NCBI RefSeq assembly: GCF_000968195.1
Contig: NZ_FO704550.1
Span: forward strand, 1-64,000
DNA length: 64,000 nucleotides
DNA from: Xenorhabdus doucetiae
GTDB lineage: Bacteria; Pseudomonadota; Gammaproteobacteria; Enterobacterales; Enterobacteriaceae
Reading direction: 5' to 3'
The translations under genes and the position numbers were made by a program. The notes under the pieces were generated by a model. That model saw nothing but the letters and a program-made list of their open reading frames with translations. It was not told the DNA's origin and searched no databases. Numbering within the stretch: position 1 is the first letter of the stretch; every line of letters starts with the position of its first letter. Positions 18,889-27,441 of the stretch are shown here, piece after piece.

Positions 18889-20337
18889 TTACTTCCACTG
18901 TAATGCCGGATCATCAATAGGTTGCCCCAATACTTCTTTATCCTTTTTATAATCATGCGGCACATGCCAATTTTGGCTGCGCCCCTGACGCGGCAAACCG
19001 GATTCATCACGTCTCACATAACCCGAACGCAAAGCACCAAAAATATGCTCATCAATCACGACCTCATCCGGTTGAGCATGGGGTATGACAGCCTTGGCAT
19101 GACGACGATCCATCTCATTTAACAAACGACAAATATATTCTGCCGAAAGATCAACTTTTAATGTCCAGGCATTATTGATATGGCCAAACAGGTAAGCAAA
19201 ATTAGGAATACCCTGTAGCAATGTTCCCTTATATAACAATTGAGTATTGCTCTGTGGCTTTTGCCCATCAATAAAAAGTTCAATTCCCCCCATAAGGTGT
19301 AATCGCAGCCCGGTCGCTGTCACGATGATATCTGCGGGTAATTCCTTACCCGACTGCAACAAAATACCCTTTTCAGTAATCCGTTCAATCTGGTCAGTCA
19401 CGATAGAAGCTTTACCTTCCCTGAGTACCTTAAAAAAATTATTGTCCGGAACAAAGCATAACCTTTCATCCCACGGCATGTACTTTGGCGTAAAGTGTTT
19501 CATGTCAAAATCGGCGCCGACTTTTCTGCGAACCAATCTCAGTAAAAATGATTTGAGCAGATTGGGAAAATAGCGACTTATCTTATACAACGCACTGAAA
19601 AATAAGATATTTCGATTTCTGCTTAACGTGTAAATCCAACGTTGCGGAATAATGCCCTTTAGCCATTCTGCAATCTTATCCCTTCCCGGTAAGGATAAAA
19701 TATAACTGGGGGAACGCTGGAGCATAGTGATATGTTCAGTCTCATTGGCCATTGCCGGCAGTAACGTGACTGCGGTTGCTCCACTTCCAATCACAACAAC
19801 CCGCTTTCCCTTGTAATCTAATTCCTCAGGCCAGTGTTGAGGATGAATGATCGGCCCTTTGAAATCTGCAAGGTTGGGAAATTGGGGTAAATGGGGTTCA
19901 TCATGATTGTAGTAACCTGTCGCAGCGATAAGAAAATGACAGGTAAATTGCCGAGTTTCGCCACTGGCTTCATCAATGGCATTAACAGTCCACTGGCAAG
20001 TTTCAGTCGACCAATGAGTGTGGGTAATTTTTAATCCAAACTGGATTTTCTCATCAATGCCATACTCTTTCGCTGTTTCATGGAGATAGCGCCTAATTGA
20101 AGGGCCATCAGCAAAGATACTGGTATCATCCCAGGGACGAAATTTATAGCCATAGCTCATCATATCTGAATCGGTGCGAATGCCCGGATAGCGAAATAAA
20201 TCCCACGTTCCCCCTATCGCATGGCGACGATCTAATAGGCTGATTTTTTTATTGGGACATTCTCTTGCCAAATGGCACGCGATACCAATGCCAGAAATTC
20301 CGGCACCTATGATCAAAACATCATAATGGTTATTCAT
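18889..20337 (-). CDS. Flavin-containing monooxygenase, Baeyer-Villiger type I
   Basis: The 482-residue protein has two Rossmann motifs, GAGISG at 11-16 for FAD and GSGATA at 184-189 for NADPH. Between them FKGPIIHPQHWP at 159-170 matches the type I Baeyer-Villiger fingerprint FxGxxxHxxxW(P/D). Such enzymes insert one oxygen atom into ketones or oxidise N or S centres. It is slightly shorter than typical BVMOs (about 500-550). It is convergent with the rhomboid gene (13-base gap) and stands alone, so the substrate cannot be deduced. A secondary-metabolite or detoxification role is possible. Confidence 0.88.
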   Translation of the reverse strand: MNNHYDVLIIGAGISGIGIACHLARECPNKKISLLDRRHAIGGTWDLFRYPGIRTDSDMMSYGYKFRPWDDTSIFADGPSIRRYLHETAKEYGIDEKIQFGLKITHTHWSTETCQWTVNAIDEASGETRQFTCHFLIAATGYYNHDEPHLPQFPNLADFKGPIIHPQHWPEELDYKGKRVVVIGSGATAVTLLPAMANETEHITMLQRSPSYILSLPGRDKIAEWLKGIIPQRWIYTLSRNRNILFFSALYKISRYFPNLLKSFLLRLVRRKVGADFDMKHFTPKYMPWDERLCFVPDNNFFKVLREGKASIVTDQIERITEKGILLQSGKELPADIIVTATGLRLHLMGGIELFIDGQKPQSNTQLLYKGTLLQGIPNFAYLFGHINNAWTLKVDLSAEYICRLLNEMDRRHAKAVIPHAQPDEVVIDEHIFGALRSGYVRRDESGLPRQGRSQNWHVPHDYKKDKEVLGQPIDDPALQWK

Positions 20338-20465
20338 GTTCCTTCTCCCGCAAAAAGATTTTCTTCATCAGGCTTCAAGTTGCCATGGTATTTTTTATTT
20401 GCGGGGGCAACCATTTGCATTTATGTGGGGGGAGTATCAGGGAGAATGGGGCTTCATCAAATTAA

Positions 20466-20501
20466 ATAAAAAAAGCCAATAGAAATAGCATTTCCACTGG
20501 C
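20466..20501 (-). terminator. Terminator of the DUF305 gene
   Basis: On the minus strand a 12-pair stem (GCCAGTGGAAAT with ATTTCTATTGGC, two G-T pairs, 3-base loop) is followed by TTTTTTTATTT. It lies about 20 bases after the DUF305 stop codon. Confidence 0.85.
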
Positions 20502-20523
20502 CTTATAAAATGAATATTCAGGA

Positions 20524-20850
20524 TTACTTTTTATTTTTCCTTATCCATTCTTGCATTTGCTTAATTTCAGCATCCTGAGCCTTGATAATATTTTCTGCAA
20601 GCTGCCTCATTTCCGGATCTTTGCCATATTTAAGTTCTATTTGAGCCATCTCAACCGCCCCAATGTGATGAGCTAACATTCCTTCCGCAAAAGCTTGATC
20701 GGCATTATCGGTCATCATACTTTTATGCATATCATCATGCATTTTTGTCATTGATGCGTTAAGTTCCTCTTTCATCGTATTGGTATTCGCGATGGCGCTG
20801 AAAGCAAATGTACCGGCAATGATTGATGCGAAAACTAACGTTTTTTTCAT
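20524..20850 (-). CDS. DUF305 periplasmic protein, copper-type
   Basis: The 108-residue protein has a signal peptide (MKKTLVFASIIAGTFAFSAIA, about 21 residues) and a mature four-helix-type DUF305 domain with many Met and His residues (MTKMHDDMHKSMM and AHHIGAVEMAQ). DUF305 proteins such as CopM are periplasmic and linked to copper binding. Support comes from its promoter: a MerR/CueR-type dyad with 19-base spacing sits directly upstream (20877-20907). It has its own terminator. I infer a copper-induced periplasmic copper chaperone or buffer. Confidence 0.85.
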   Translation of the reverse strand: MKKTLVFASIIAGTFAFSAIANTNTMKEELNASMTKMHDDMHKSMMTDNADQAFAEGMLAHHIGAVEMAQIELKYGKDPEMRQLAENIIKAQDAEIKQMQEWIRKNKK

Positions 20851-20876
20851 AGTGTTCTCCTTAGGGTTATCTTAAA

Positions 20877-20907
20877 AAGATAAACCTTACCCTAAGGGGA
20901 AGGTCAA
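20877..20907 (-). promoter_or_regulatory. CueR-type copper promoter of the DUF305 gene
   Basis: On the minus strand TTGACC (20902-20907) and TATCTT (20877-20882) are separated by exactly 19 bases, and the spacer holds the dyad ACCTTCCCCTTAGGGTAAGGT. The overlong 19-bp spacer and the ACCTTCC/GGAAGGT-like arms are the hallmark of MerR-family activators, here closest to CueR sites of copA. The -35 element overlaps the stop codon of the toxin gene. Confidence 0.85.
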
Positions 20908-21449
20908 TAAGGTATAGCCGCCAATAAATCCTGAATTTTTAAAAACATCGGAGTTGTTCCATTGGATGCAGGCGTTCCCAGCTCAACAAATCCAAGAAGT
21001 ATGTAAAACGCAACAGCGTCAGGATCGGCATCCAAAAATATTCCTTTAATTGGCATGACCTGATGTACTTTAATAGCGTGCTCTAAAAATTCCCTCATTA
21101 AAATATGACCATATCCTTTCTTTTGATGTTTAACCGATACGCCCAACATCACCAAACGAATAACAGAAAGGTCACTTGGCATGGAACCGCTTAGTACACC
21201 ACTTAGACGAGATTTTGCCAGTGAATAACCGGTAAAACTGCACACACCAAGCAACTCACCCGTTTCAGCGTCAATTAAAGCCTTAGCAACACAATTTCCG
21301 TTGGCGACATTGCTTTTAAGACTACTGCGGACATAACGGTTAATAACATGATTGCCACAATCAAAAGCTTTTTGACCCAGATAGGTTATATCGCTCTGAT
21401 AGTTCACACAAATGTATTCAACCCTAATTTCATTTAGTGACTTTTCCAT
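20904..21449 (-). CDS. TacT-like GNAT acetyltransferase toxin
   Basis: The 181-residue protein shows FDCGNHVINRYVRSS near residue 30, typical of TacT/AtaT-type toxins, the acetyl-CoA loop motif VSVKHQKKGYGHILM and the C-terminal FYILLGF. Toxins of this family acetylate the amino group of aminoacyl-tRNA and stop translation. Its start overlaps the preceding DUF1778 gene by 20 bases, the usual antitoxin-first arrangement. A stand-alone GNAT enzyme is unlikely given the partner. Confidence 0.88.
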   Translation of the reverse strand: MEKSLNEIRVEYICVNYQSDITYLGQKAFDCGNHVINRYVRSSLKSNVANGNCVAKALIDAETGELLGVCSFTGYSLAKSRLSGVLSGSMPSDLSVIRLVMLGVSVKHQKKGYGHILMREFLEHAIKVHQVMPIKGIFLDADPDAVAFYILLGFVELGTPASNGTTPMFLKIQDLLAAIPY

Positions 21450-21735
21450 TTTTGTTTTTTCTCATCAAAGCACGTAAGGCAAGAGTTGGAGAGGCAGGTT
21501 CAGCAATCAGTACATTCAAGGTACGCCAGTTTTCTTCATCTAATTCACGACGCTTTTGATTTTCCAGCACTTCTTCCGCTCGTTCAAAAGCCGCACTTAA
21601 GATAAAAGCACTTAAATCAACACCAGCAACCTGTGCTGCCTGACGCAAGGTTTCTTTTAGCTCGGTACTGGTTTTTAACTCTACACGAGCATTTTTAGCC
21701 TCTTTTTGAGGTTTTTTTACCGATATTGTGGCCAT
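21430..21735 (-). CDS. DUF1778 ribbon-helix-helix antitoxin, TacA-like
   Basis: The antitoxin begins most likely at 21735 (MATISVKKPQKEAKNARVEL); an ATG at 21780 has no properly spaced ribosome site. The 101 residues hold a ribbon-helix-helix DUF1778 domain (RVELKTSTELKETLRQAA, then AFILSAAFERAEEVL) and a C-terminal tail that would wrap the toxin. Such antitoxins repress their own operon together with the toxin. It ends inside the toxin start. Confidence 0.87.
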   Translation of the reverse strand: MATISVKKPQKEAKNARVELKTSTELKETLRQAAQVAGVDLSAFILSAAFERAEEVLENQKRRELDEENWRTLNVLIAEPASPTLALRALMRKNKNGKVTK

Positions 21736-21833
21736 TTGGGTTATTCCGTTTGTTGGTTGTGTTTCATAATAGGATTCCATTCCTGTGTGTTTATTGTACT
21801 AACGGAGGATAGCATTTGGTGGGATAATAAGCA

Positions 21834-21862
21834 AATAGGTACGGCTGATAGCCGTACCTATT
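21834..21862. terminator. Strong hairpin between BREX and the toxin-antitoxin pair
   Basis: A perfect 13-bp stem (AATAGGTACGGCT, loop GAT, inverted copy) lies about 200 bases downstream of brxL and about 100 bases upstream of the antitoxin start. It has no long T tract, so termination of BREX transcripts is plausible rather than certain. It could also be an operator. Confidence 0.5.
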
Positions 21863-21891
21863 ATATGGAAGTGTTGATGTAAAGATGGGAT

Positions 21892-21981
21892 TTAAAGCTT
21901 TTTACGGCCTGGTTTTGCTAGTTTTGTTAATTCACGTTCTGCTTTGATTTTTTCCAGTATGTTAGCACTGGCATTTATCAT
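21892..21981 (-). CDS. Possible 29-residue ORF or gene remnant
   Basis: On the minus strand an ATG at 21981 opens a 29-codon frame whose product is basic and helix-prone (ILEKIKAERELTKLAKPG, ending RKKL). There is no clear ribosome site. It could be the tail of a lost antitoxin or regulator gene. Support is weak. Confidence 0.25.
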   Translation of the reverse strand: MINASANILEKIKAERELTKLAKPGRKKL

Positions 21982-22060
21982 TGTATGGCTACCAATGTGG
22001 GTTGATTAATTCGTGAACATAAAACATCAACAACTCCTAATGTACAAAAAAAATTAATTA

Positions 22061-24265
22061 TCATCCTAACGCCTTATAAACCGCATCGATTGGATTGGCA
22101 TAAAAGCTAATTTGGAATTTAGAAAATAATTCTGCAGGAACTGATGGAATATCCGTAACTGAAGACATTGGCAATAAAATCTTCTTAGCTCCACTATCGA
22201 AAGCAACCTGAAAACTCGCCGCCAAATCCTGCACTGGCTTAATAACCCCACCTAACGTCATACTACCCAAAACCACCATTTGCTCTTGGACTGGCTTGCT
22301 GAGCAAGACTGAGCAAAATGCAATTAAGGCGGCAAGGCTGGTACCCGTGCTTGGCCCCGTACCATGTAGTTCAATCACATGGAGATGATACTCATGCTCA
22401 GAGAACTTAGCCACTGCACTAATATGATTTAAATTACCTTTGAAGTAATCAAAACCGACGCGAATAGCTTCTTTAGCTGCGGTGTTTGAGCCTAATCCAG
22501 AAGCGTTGTGCTTACCACTCCCCACTATCATTTGGGTTTCAAAACGATACAATCCCGTTAGCCCTGAATCGGCTTGAGTAACTAAATGCACCACTCCAGG
22601 TTTTGGCATACCAACAGGAATGAGCTCACTCCCGCCTTGTTCTGCCACGCTAACAAAAAACTCTTCAAGTGTTTCATTATCCAAGTAACTGAAATTCACA
22701 TCAAAGAATTCCAAACCACCCAATTTCTTCAACTGCTCTTTTATGCGACGACGAACTTCTAATGCATAGATTAAACAAGCTCGGACATCTTCTTTGCCGT
22801 ATTTAGCATCAGGATGCAGTAATTTAAGCAACCCTGACACGGTTCGACGCACAGCAATAACATCACGCTGATTAAGATTGTTACCTAACTTAAAAAAGCG
22901 ATCGACAGCATCAGAGAAACTACGCTTACGCATTTCGCGCATATACTCCGCCAGATAATCGGTGATGAGTCCGTACCGATTAGTGAAGAACTCTGGGCGC
23001 ATCTTCGGAATTTCCCAGCCCGGGATATAAGCATGGAATCGGTCAAAAAAGGCAGTGTCAATCATAGTCGTAGGAAATGGTGCTAATAGGTGGCTGGTTT
23101 TAACTAACGTTTCTACACTCTGATTAATGTTACCAACAAACACCATTGACGCTTTACCTTCAATAGAATCACGACCACGGGAGAAAGACCCAGAAGCCAT
23201 GTAGTCCTTCATGATCTGCACACCATCTTTATCTTTGAAGGTGATCCCTGCCACTTCATCAAAAGCAACAACGTCCCAAAGCCCTACCAAACCAATTTGC
23301 CTGCTCGCCATGTTGTAAAACAAATTCGCCACCGTAGTTTGCCCACCAGACACCAGCAGTGAGTTCGGCGAACACTCTTTGTAAACGTGGCTTTTACCCG
23401 TACCGCGAGGCCCGAGTTCACAAACGTTATAATTATTCTCAACGAATGGGATCATGCGAGTGATGAGATGCCACTTGGTACGCGTTTCCAAATTGGCAGG
23501 CTCCATACCCACCGAACGCAGCAACATATCAATCCACTGATCGCGGGTGAAATTAGCCCGCGCATCAAATACCTCATCCATATTCATGTTAGGCATTTGG
23601 ATCGGCTTAAGCATCATCAGGGAGAATGGCGAAGTTTTCTGGCCTTCCTCAAAGAAGTAGTTGACGGTGATCATGCACCAGATTCCTCCCATCAACAGCT
23701 TCTCGTTGTCTTTTACCATCTGCGAGGGCACCAAAGCATCTTTAATACCTAAGTTAGAAAGCTGTGCCTCATAGACATCTTTCTTCTGATTCAGCTTAAC
23801 ACTAACTTTATCGATGATCTTGTAAGAGCCGCGCTCACGAATTAGAGATTTTACCTTCTCAGCTTCGTCAGGGCGCACATAGTTATCAGACAAAATACGC
23901 TTAACGCTTTCAAGTCCTTGCATAACCACGTCGTCATCATCAGATGCGCAATACATACCAAGCAAATACTCGAGCACATAAATCGGTACGTTGGCCCCTT
24001 CTTTCAGTTGCTTGGTCAAATCCTTACGAACCACGCGACCACGAAACTGTTGGTTCAGCAACGAATCCAAATCCATTACTATCATTCCATCTACTTCACT
24101 TTCAATGAGAGGAGCTGCCAATGACTCACCTTTACTCACCAATGCATTTTCATTCGCAACGTAGATGTTCTGCGTTAATCCTGTAGATTCTTCACTCTCA
24201 GACTGCCACTCCACCTCATGAGAGAATGTATCTGGCAACTGGCTGTCTTTATTGTCCGGTAGCAT
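22061..24265 (-). CDS. brxL: BREX type I Lon-like protein BrxL
   Basis: BrxL is the AAA+ ATPase with a Lon-type C-terminal domain found in type I BREX. The 734-residue product has Walker A GPRGTGKS near 287-294, Walker B-like WDVVAFDEVAG, and a Lon-like C-terminal fold with GTGPSTGTSLAALIA (Ser near 640) and GGVIKPVQD (Lys near 676). Family members form DNA-binding hexamers and are needed for phage restriction but not for methylation. GAGG precedes the ATG. It is the last gene of the operon and starts 10 bases after pglZ. Confidence 0.95.
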   Translation of the reverse strand: MLPDNKDSQLPDTFSHEVEWQSESEESTGLTQNIYVANENALVSKGESLAAPLIESEVDGMIVMDLDSLLNQQFRGRVVRKDLTKQLKEGANVPIYVLEYLLGMYCASDDDDVVMQGLESVKRILSDNYVRPDEAEKVKSLIRERGSYKIIDKVSVKLNQKKDVYEAQLSNLGIKDALVPSQMVKDNEKLLMGGIWCMITVNYFFEEGQKTSPFSLMMLKPIQMPNMNMDEVFDARANFTRDQWIDMLLRSVGMEPANLETRTKWHLITRMIPFVENNYNVCELGPRGTGKSHVYKECSPNSLLVSGGQTTVANLFYNMASRQIGLVGLWDVVAFDEVAGITFKDKDGVQIMKDYMASGSFSRGRDSIEGKASMVFVGNINQSVETLVKTSHLLAPFPTTMIDTAFFDRFHAYIPGWEIPKMRPEFFTNRYGLITDYLAEYMREMRKRSFSDAVDRFFKLGNNLNQRDVIAVRRTVSGLLKLLHPDAKYGKEDVRACLIYALEVRRRIKEQLKKLGGLEFFDVNFSYLDNETLEEFFVSVAEQGGSELIPVGMPKPGVVHLVTQADSGLTGLYRFETQMIVGSGKHNASGLGSNTAAKEAIRVGFDYFKGNLNHISAVAKFSEHEYHLHVIELHGTGPSTGTSLAALIAFCSVLLSKPVQEQMVVLGSMTLGGVIKPVQDLAASFQVAFDSGAKKILLPMSSVTDIPSVPAELFSKFQISFYANPIDAVYKALG

Positions 24266-24275
24266 GATGCCTCAC

Positions 24276-26876
24276 TTAAAAGAAATCATCCTGAATGGCG
24301 AGATCAATGGTCACAGCATATTGGCTAAAACGCGTCTGGGTTTCGCTGTCTTCCAACACTAGCGTGTAACAGTTTCTACGGTCAAACTGATTACCTGCCA
24401 ACTTCAACGTAACATCACGTACACGTTGATCCATACCTTCATTATCACTATCAAAATTTACCGTTTCCTTCGCCGAAACGATGTTATTCCCAACATCGAC
24501 AATATAGATAGTGAGTTGGCGTGCACGATACTGTTCATTAACCGGCTCCGTCTGAATAAAGCTAACTTTATCAATATTACTGACCAGCTTAATGTTTTGA
24601 CTCTTTGCCACCACGCCAACTGGACGTTGCTGACGTTTTTCTGCTTTTGCTTTATCCAACGGTTTTACCTGTAGAACAGGGACACAAATCTCTTGCAACA
24701 TCGCGCCACCGTGAACAAAACGGGCACCACCGGTGAAGTGGAAACGCTGTATCCCCTTGGGTAGCAAAAACTCACTGTTATCACTGCTGCCAGCAGTATC
24801 AGCAAGTTTTCCACGCCAGCAGAATGGGTCATCAGGAAGTTGATGCCCAATGATGAAACGTTTCTTCGCTTCAATGGTATTTTCTGGCTTAATTTGCAAC
24901 TTGGTTTTATCTGTCTCAGTCAACGGACGTTGCTGGAATAAGAAACCGTGGTCAGCCGTGATATAAACACGAGTGGCATTCAAGCGGTTAATGACGCGGG
25001 TCACTAAATCCTTAAGCTCATTGATCGCCGTACGGCAAGCCTCAAAGGTTTTATCCTCGGTTGACCCTGTATCGCCAGTCGCATCAATCGTGTTATGCCA
25101 GATATAAACCACTTCTGCATCACGGACTTTTTCACGGCCTTCACTGTTATTCCACTTAAACAGCTCTTCTGACTTAACCGCCATACCTTTCACATTACGC
25201 AAAATAGCTTCACGATTAATAAAGCCATGTGTCGATTGCCCATCAGCGTAAATTATCCCAGAATTATCTGGCAGGTAACTTAGTTCTCTGTGAGGTAAAA
25301 GCGCTGCCATCCCCAATTGGGTGTAACTTGGCAACACCCCGGTTTGAGAACGCAACTCAGAGCTAAAGCGCTTTTCACTGTTAATTAGACTGTCTAATTC
25401 CTGAGCAACCTCGTAACGCAATGCATCGGAAATAATAACGAAGACACGTTTAACCTTCGTGGTACTTAATTCGTGTTTTACCACGTCATTATAGAAATTA
25501 CACTGCAACGGGATCCCGTTGAATTTCCATGTTTGTAGCTTCTGTTCATCATCCAGCAGACGGTTCCATTCGCGGCTCAGCTCAGCTAAATACCAGTTGG
25601 TGTAAAGCGCTTCAATATGTTCATCAAGCGCACGTAAAATATCTGCGCCTTTACTGTGCACCTGCATGGCCTTCTCGTTAAATAAACGATATGCCTGATC
25701 AAAACGATGAAGTTCCGAGCAATAGGCCTTCCACAATGAGGAGGAGTCAGCATAGTGGAAACCATCAACATGGATATTACGTAAATTCAGTAGCCGTTCC
25801 GCATGGCGTAACGCTTCATAAATGGAATAATATCCTGGCCTGGTTTGGCACCAATGCGCCATTAAACGATGCGATAATAAATTCTTAAACGCGACGCGAT
25901 CGAGCGTTGTGCTCTGCTCCAACAACAGTGTAACCAAGGCCTTAATGATAAATTGTTCGATAGCCTCAAAGGTTTCACATTCTTGTAGAGCATACGGCGA
26001 ACTTTCACGATAGTGCTCGTTAAGGTCAAACTTGGCAGCAAGCTGATTGGCGATAAAATCATAATCTTCACTGAAACGACGATCAGCGCGCCAACTCGCC
26101 ATAAAGGCTAATGCCGAAGCCTTACCCGCAGCTGTACGTAACACATTGCTGTTCAACCAATCACGTCGTTCTTTATCCCCCTGCAACCACAAATCGGTGC
26201 AGAACAGTTTGAGGATAAAGTCATCCAGCGAAGGGGTTTCACTCTGATAGCTCATTTCCTGCTGAAGAATTTTCCACAGTACTGAGGTAAGTTGCAGGCA
26301 TTCCATCACCACCAAAATATTTTCCAACGCGTTATCTTCTTCATCACGATGTTGGCGCACGTAATGCTGCATCAGGCTAAACAGGATCTCTTTAGTCTCA
26401 AATGACTTAGCGCCTGCGACTACCGCCAGCATTTTTTTATCCAGTGATTCTTCTGACTCACCTTCGGTGATCCAATTTTTTAGGGTTTGAGTACGTGCGT
26501 TAACGGCAAAAAACGCCTCACGTCTTTGAATATATTCACGTAAACCCAATTGAGGGATCTTGAGATCACTTAGAATCATCGCTGCATGGTCAGCATGGAA
26601 TTCATCACTATATAAACGAATATCCAACAGCCAATCCTGCTCACGCGCTGGCCGTTCACAGTTAAAATAGAGCAGAAATTTTTGCTCTGGCTGATCAAGT
26701 TCGATTCTTTTTTTTATCGCCAGCAGTGATTCTGTACTCATGTCCAATACAATAACGCTTTCCAATCCAAGATTAGGTAGAACACTGTTGAAATGCTTAT
26801 CGGGATCGTGCCAAAACACGATCCGATACTGTTCAAACTTTTGAGTGATACCTGCGTTCAGGTCTTTAATTTGCAT
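24276..26876 (-). CDS. pglZ: BREX alkaline-phosphatase-like protein PglZ
   Basis: PglZ is the core BREX protein with an alkaline-phosphatase-superfamily domain; related proteins act as nucleases. I start at the ATG at 26876 (MQIKDLNAGI) because GAGG lies 6 bases before it, giving 866 residues. Metal-binding motifs VFVIISDALRYEV (near 482) and VYITADHGFLF (near 639) are present. The start overlaps the end of the upstream TOPRIM gene by 11 bases, so translation is coupled to the embedded cargo pair rather than directly to pglX. Confidence 0.94.
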   Translation of the reverse strand: MQIKDLNAGITQKFEQYRIVFWHDPDKHFNSVLPNLGLESVIVLDMSTESLLAIKKRIELDQPEQKFLLYFNCERPAREQDWLLDIRLYSDEFHADHAAMILSDLKIPQLGLREYIQRREAFFAVNARTQTLKNWITEGESEESLDKKMLAVVAGAKSFETKEILFSLMQHYVRQHRDEEDNALENILVVMECLQLTSVLWKILQQEMSYQSETPSLDDFILKLFCTDLWLQGDKERRDWLNSNVLRTAAGKASALAFMASWRADRRFSEDYDFIANQLAAKFDLNEHYRESSPYALQECETFEAIEQFIIKALVTLLLEQSTTLDRVAFKNLLSHRLMAHWCQTRPGYYSIYEALRHAERLLNLRNIHVDGFHYADSSSLWKAYCSELHRFDQAYRLFNEKAMQVHSKGADILRALDEHIEALYTNWYLAELSREWNRLLDDEQKLQTWKFNGIPLQCNFYNDVVKHELSTTKVKRVFVIISDALRYEVAQELDSLINSEKRFSSELRSQTGVLPSYTQLGMAALLPHRELSYLPDNSGIIYADGQSTHGFINREAILRNVKGMAVKSEELFKWNNSEGREKVRDAEVVYIWHNTIDATGDTGSTEDKTFEACRTAINELKDLVTRVINRLNATRVYITADHGFLFQQRPLTETDKTKLQIKPENTIEAKKRFIIGHQLPDDPFCWRGKLADTAGSSDNSEFLLPKGIQRFHFTGGARFVHGGAMLQEICVPVLQVKPLDKAKAEKRQQRPVGVVAKSQNIKLVSNIDKVSFIQTEPVNEQYRARQLTIYIVDVGNNIVSAKETVNFDSDNEGMDQRVRDVTLKLAGNQFDRRNCYTLVLEDSETQTRFSQYAVTIDLAIQDDFF

Positions 26877-27441
26877 TATCTGCCTCAAAATACTCGGTAA
26901 GTTCTCTCACGCTGTGGCAATTAGGATGTTGGGCGGCGTTATCTACCTTAAAACCATAATAGTTGACCATCTTTTTCGCAAAGCTCACTTTATTCGCGGG
27001 ACCTCTTTTGCCTGGTTGTCGTCCAAGTTCTCTCAAGCGCTCCCACGGCATACCTTGTGTCGCCTCGGGATGTTCTTCAAAAAACGCATCTTCATTAAGC
27101 CAGATTTTCATAGCCTCAGTATCAGCTAAAAACCATGCTTCCAACGCTTTTACGGCAATAAAGCAAATATCAATATCATCATGTGCAATACGAGTCCTAA
27201 CCTCATTCGGGGAGTTAGCCTCTTCCAAATCAGTGAGAATACAAATTTTCTCTGCACCTGCTTTCTGTAATCTGTCGATAAAACTCTCTATATATTTAGG
27301 CAACAGATTTCCCCCGCCTTCAGCATCAACAACAGGTGTAACTAGTTCATAACCATGTGCATACAAAAAAGCTTTAAAGTTAGGAGAACTAATGATTATT
27401 GACTCACTGGCACCTTCAACGATAAATCCCACTTTTACCAT
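26866..27441 (-). CDS. Small TOPRIM (DUF4276-like) protein, cargo of the BREX operon
   Basis: The 191-residue protein has the TOPRIM pattern: VEGASE with Glu9 after the first strand, and ILTDLEE with Asp71 and Glu73. This resembles the TOPRIM half of OLD-type nucleases and the DUF4276 family. The upstream neighbour is an RecF/OLD-like ATPase overlapping by 7 bases. By analogy with ATPase-TOPRIM defence pairs (OLD, Gabija-like, PARIS), I infer a nuclease or effector triggered through the ATPase. It is not part of the canonical BREX gene set. DLE in place of DxD is a small deviation. Confidence 0.8.
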   Translation of the reverse strand: MVKVGFIVEGASESIIISSPNFKAFLYAHGYELVTPVVDAEGGGNLLPKYIESFIDRLQKAGAEKICILTDLEEANSPNEVRTRIAHDDIDICFIAVKALEAWFLADTEAMKIWLNEDAFFEEHPEATQGMPWERLRELGRQPGKRGPANKVSFAKKMVNYYGFKVDNAAQHPNCHSVRELTEYFEADNAN

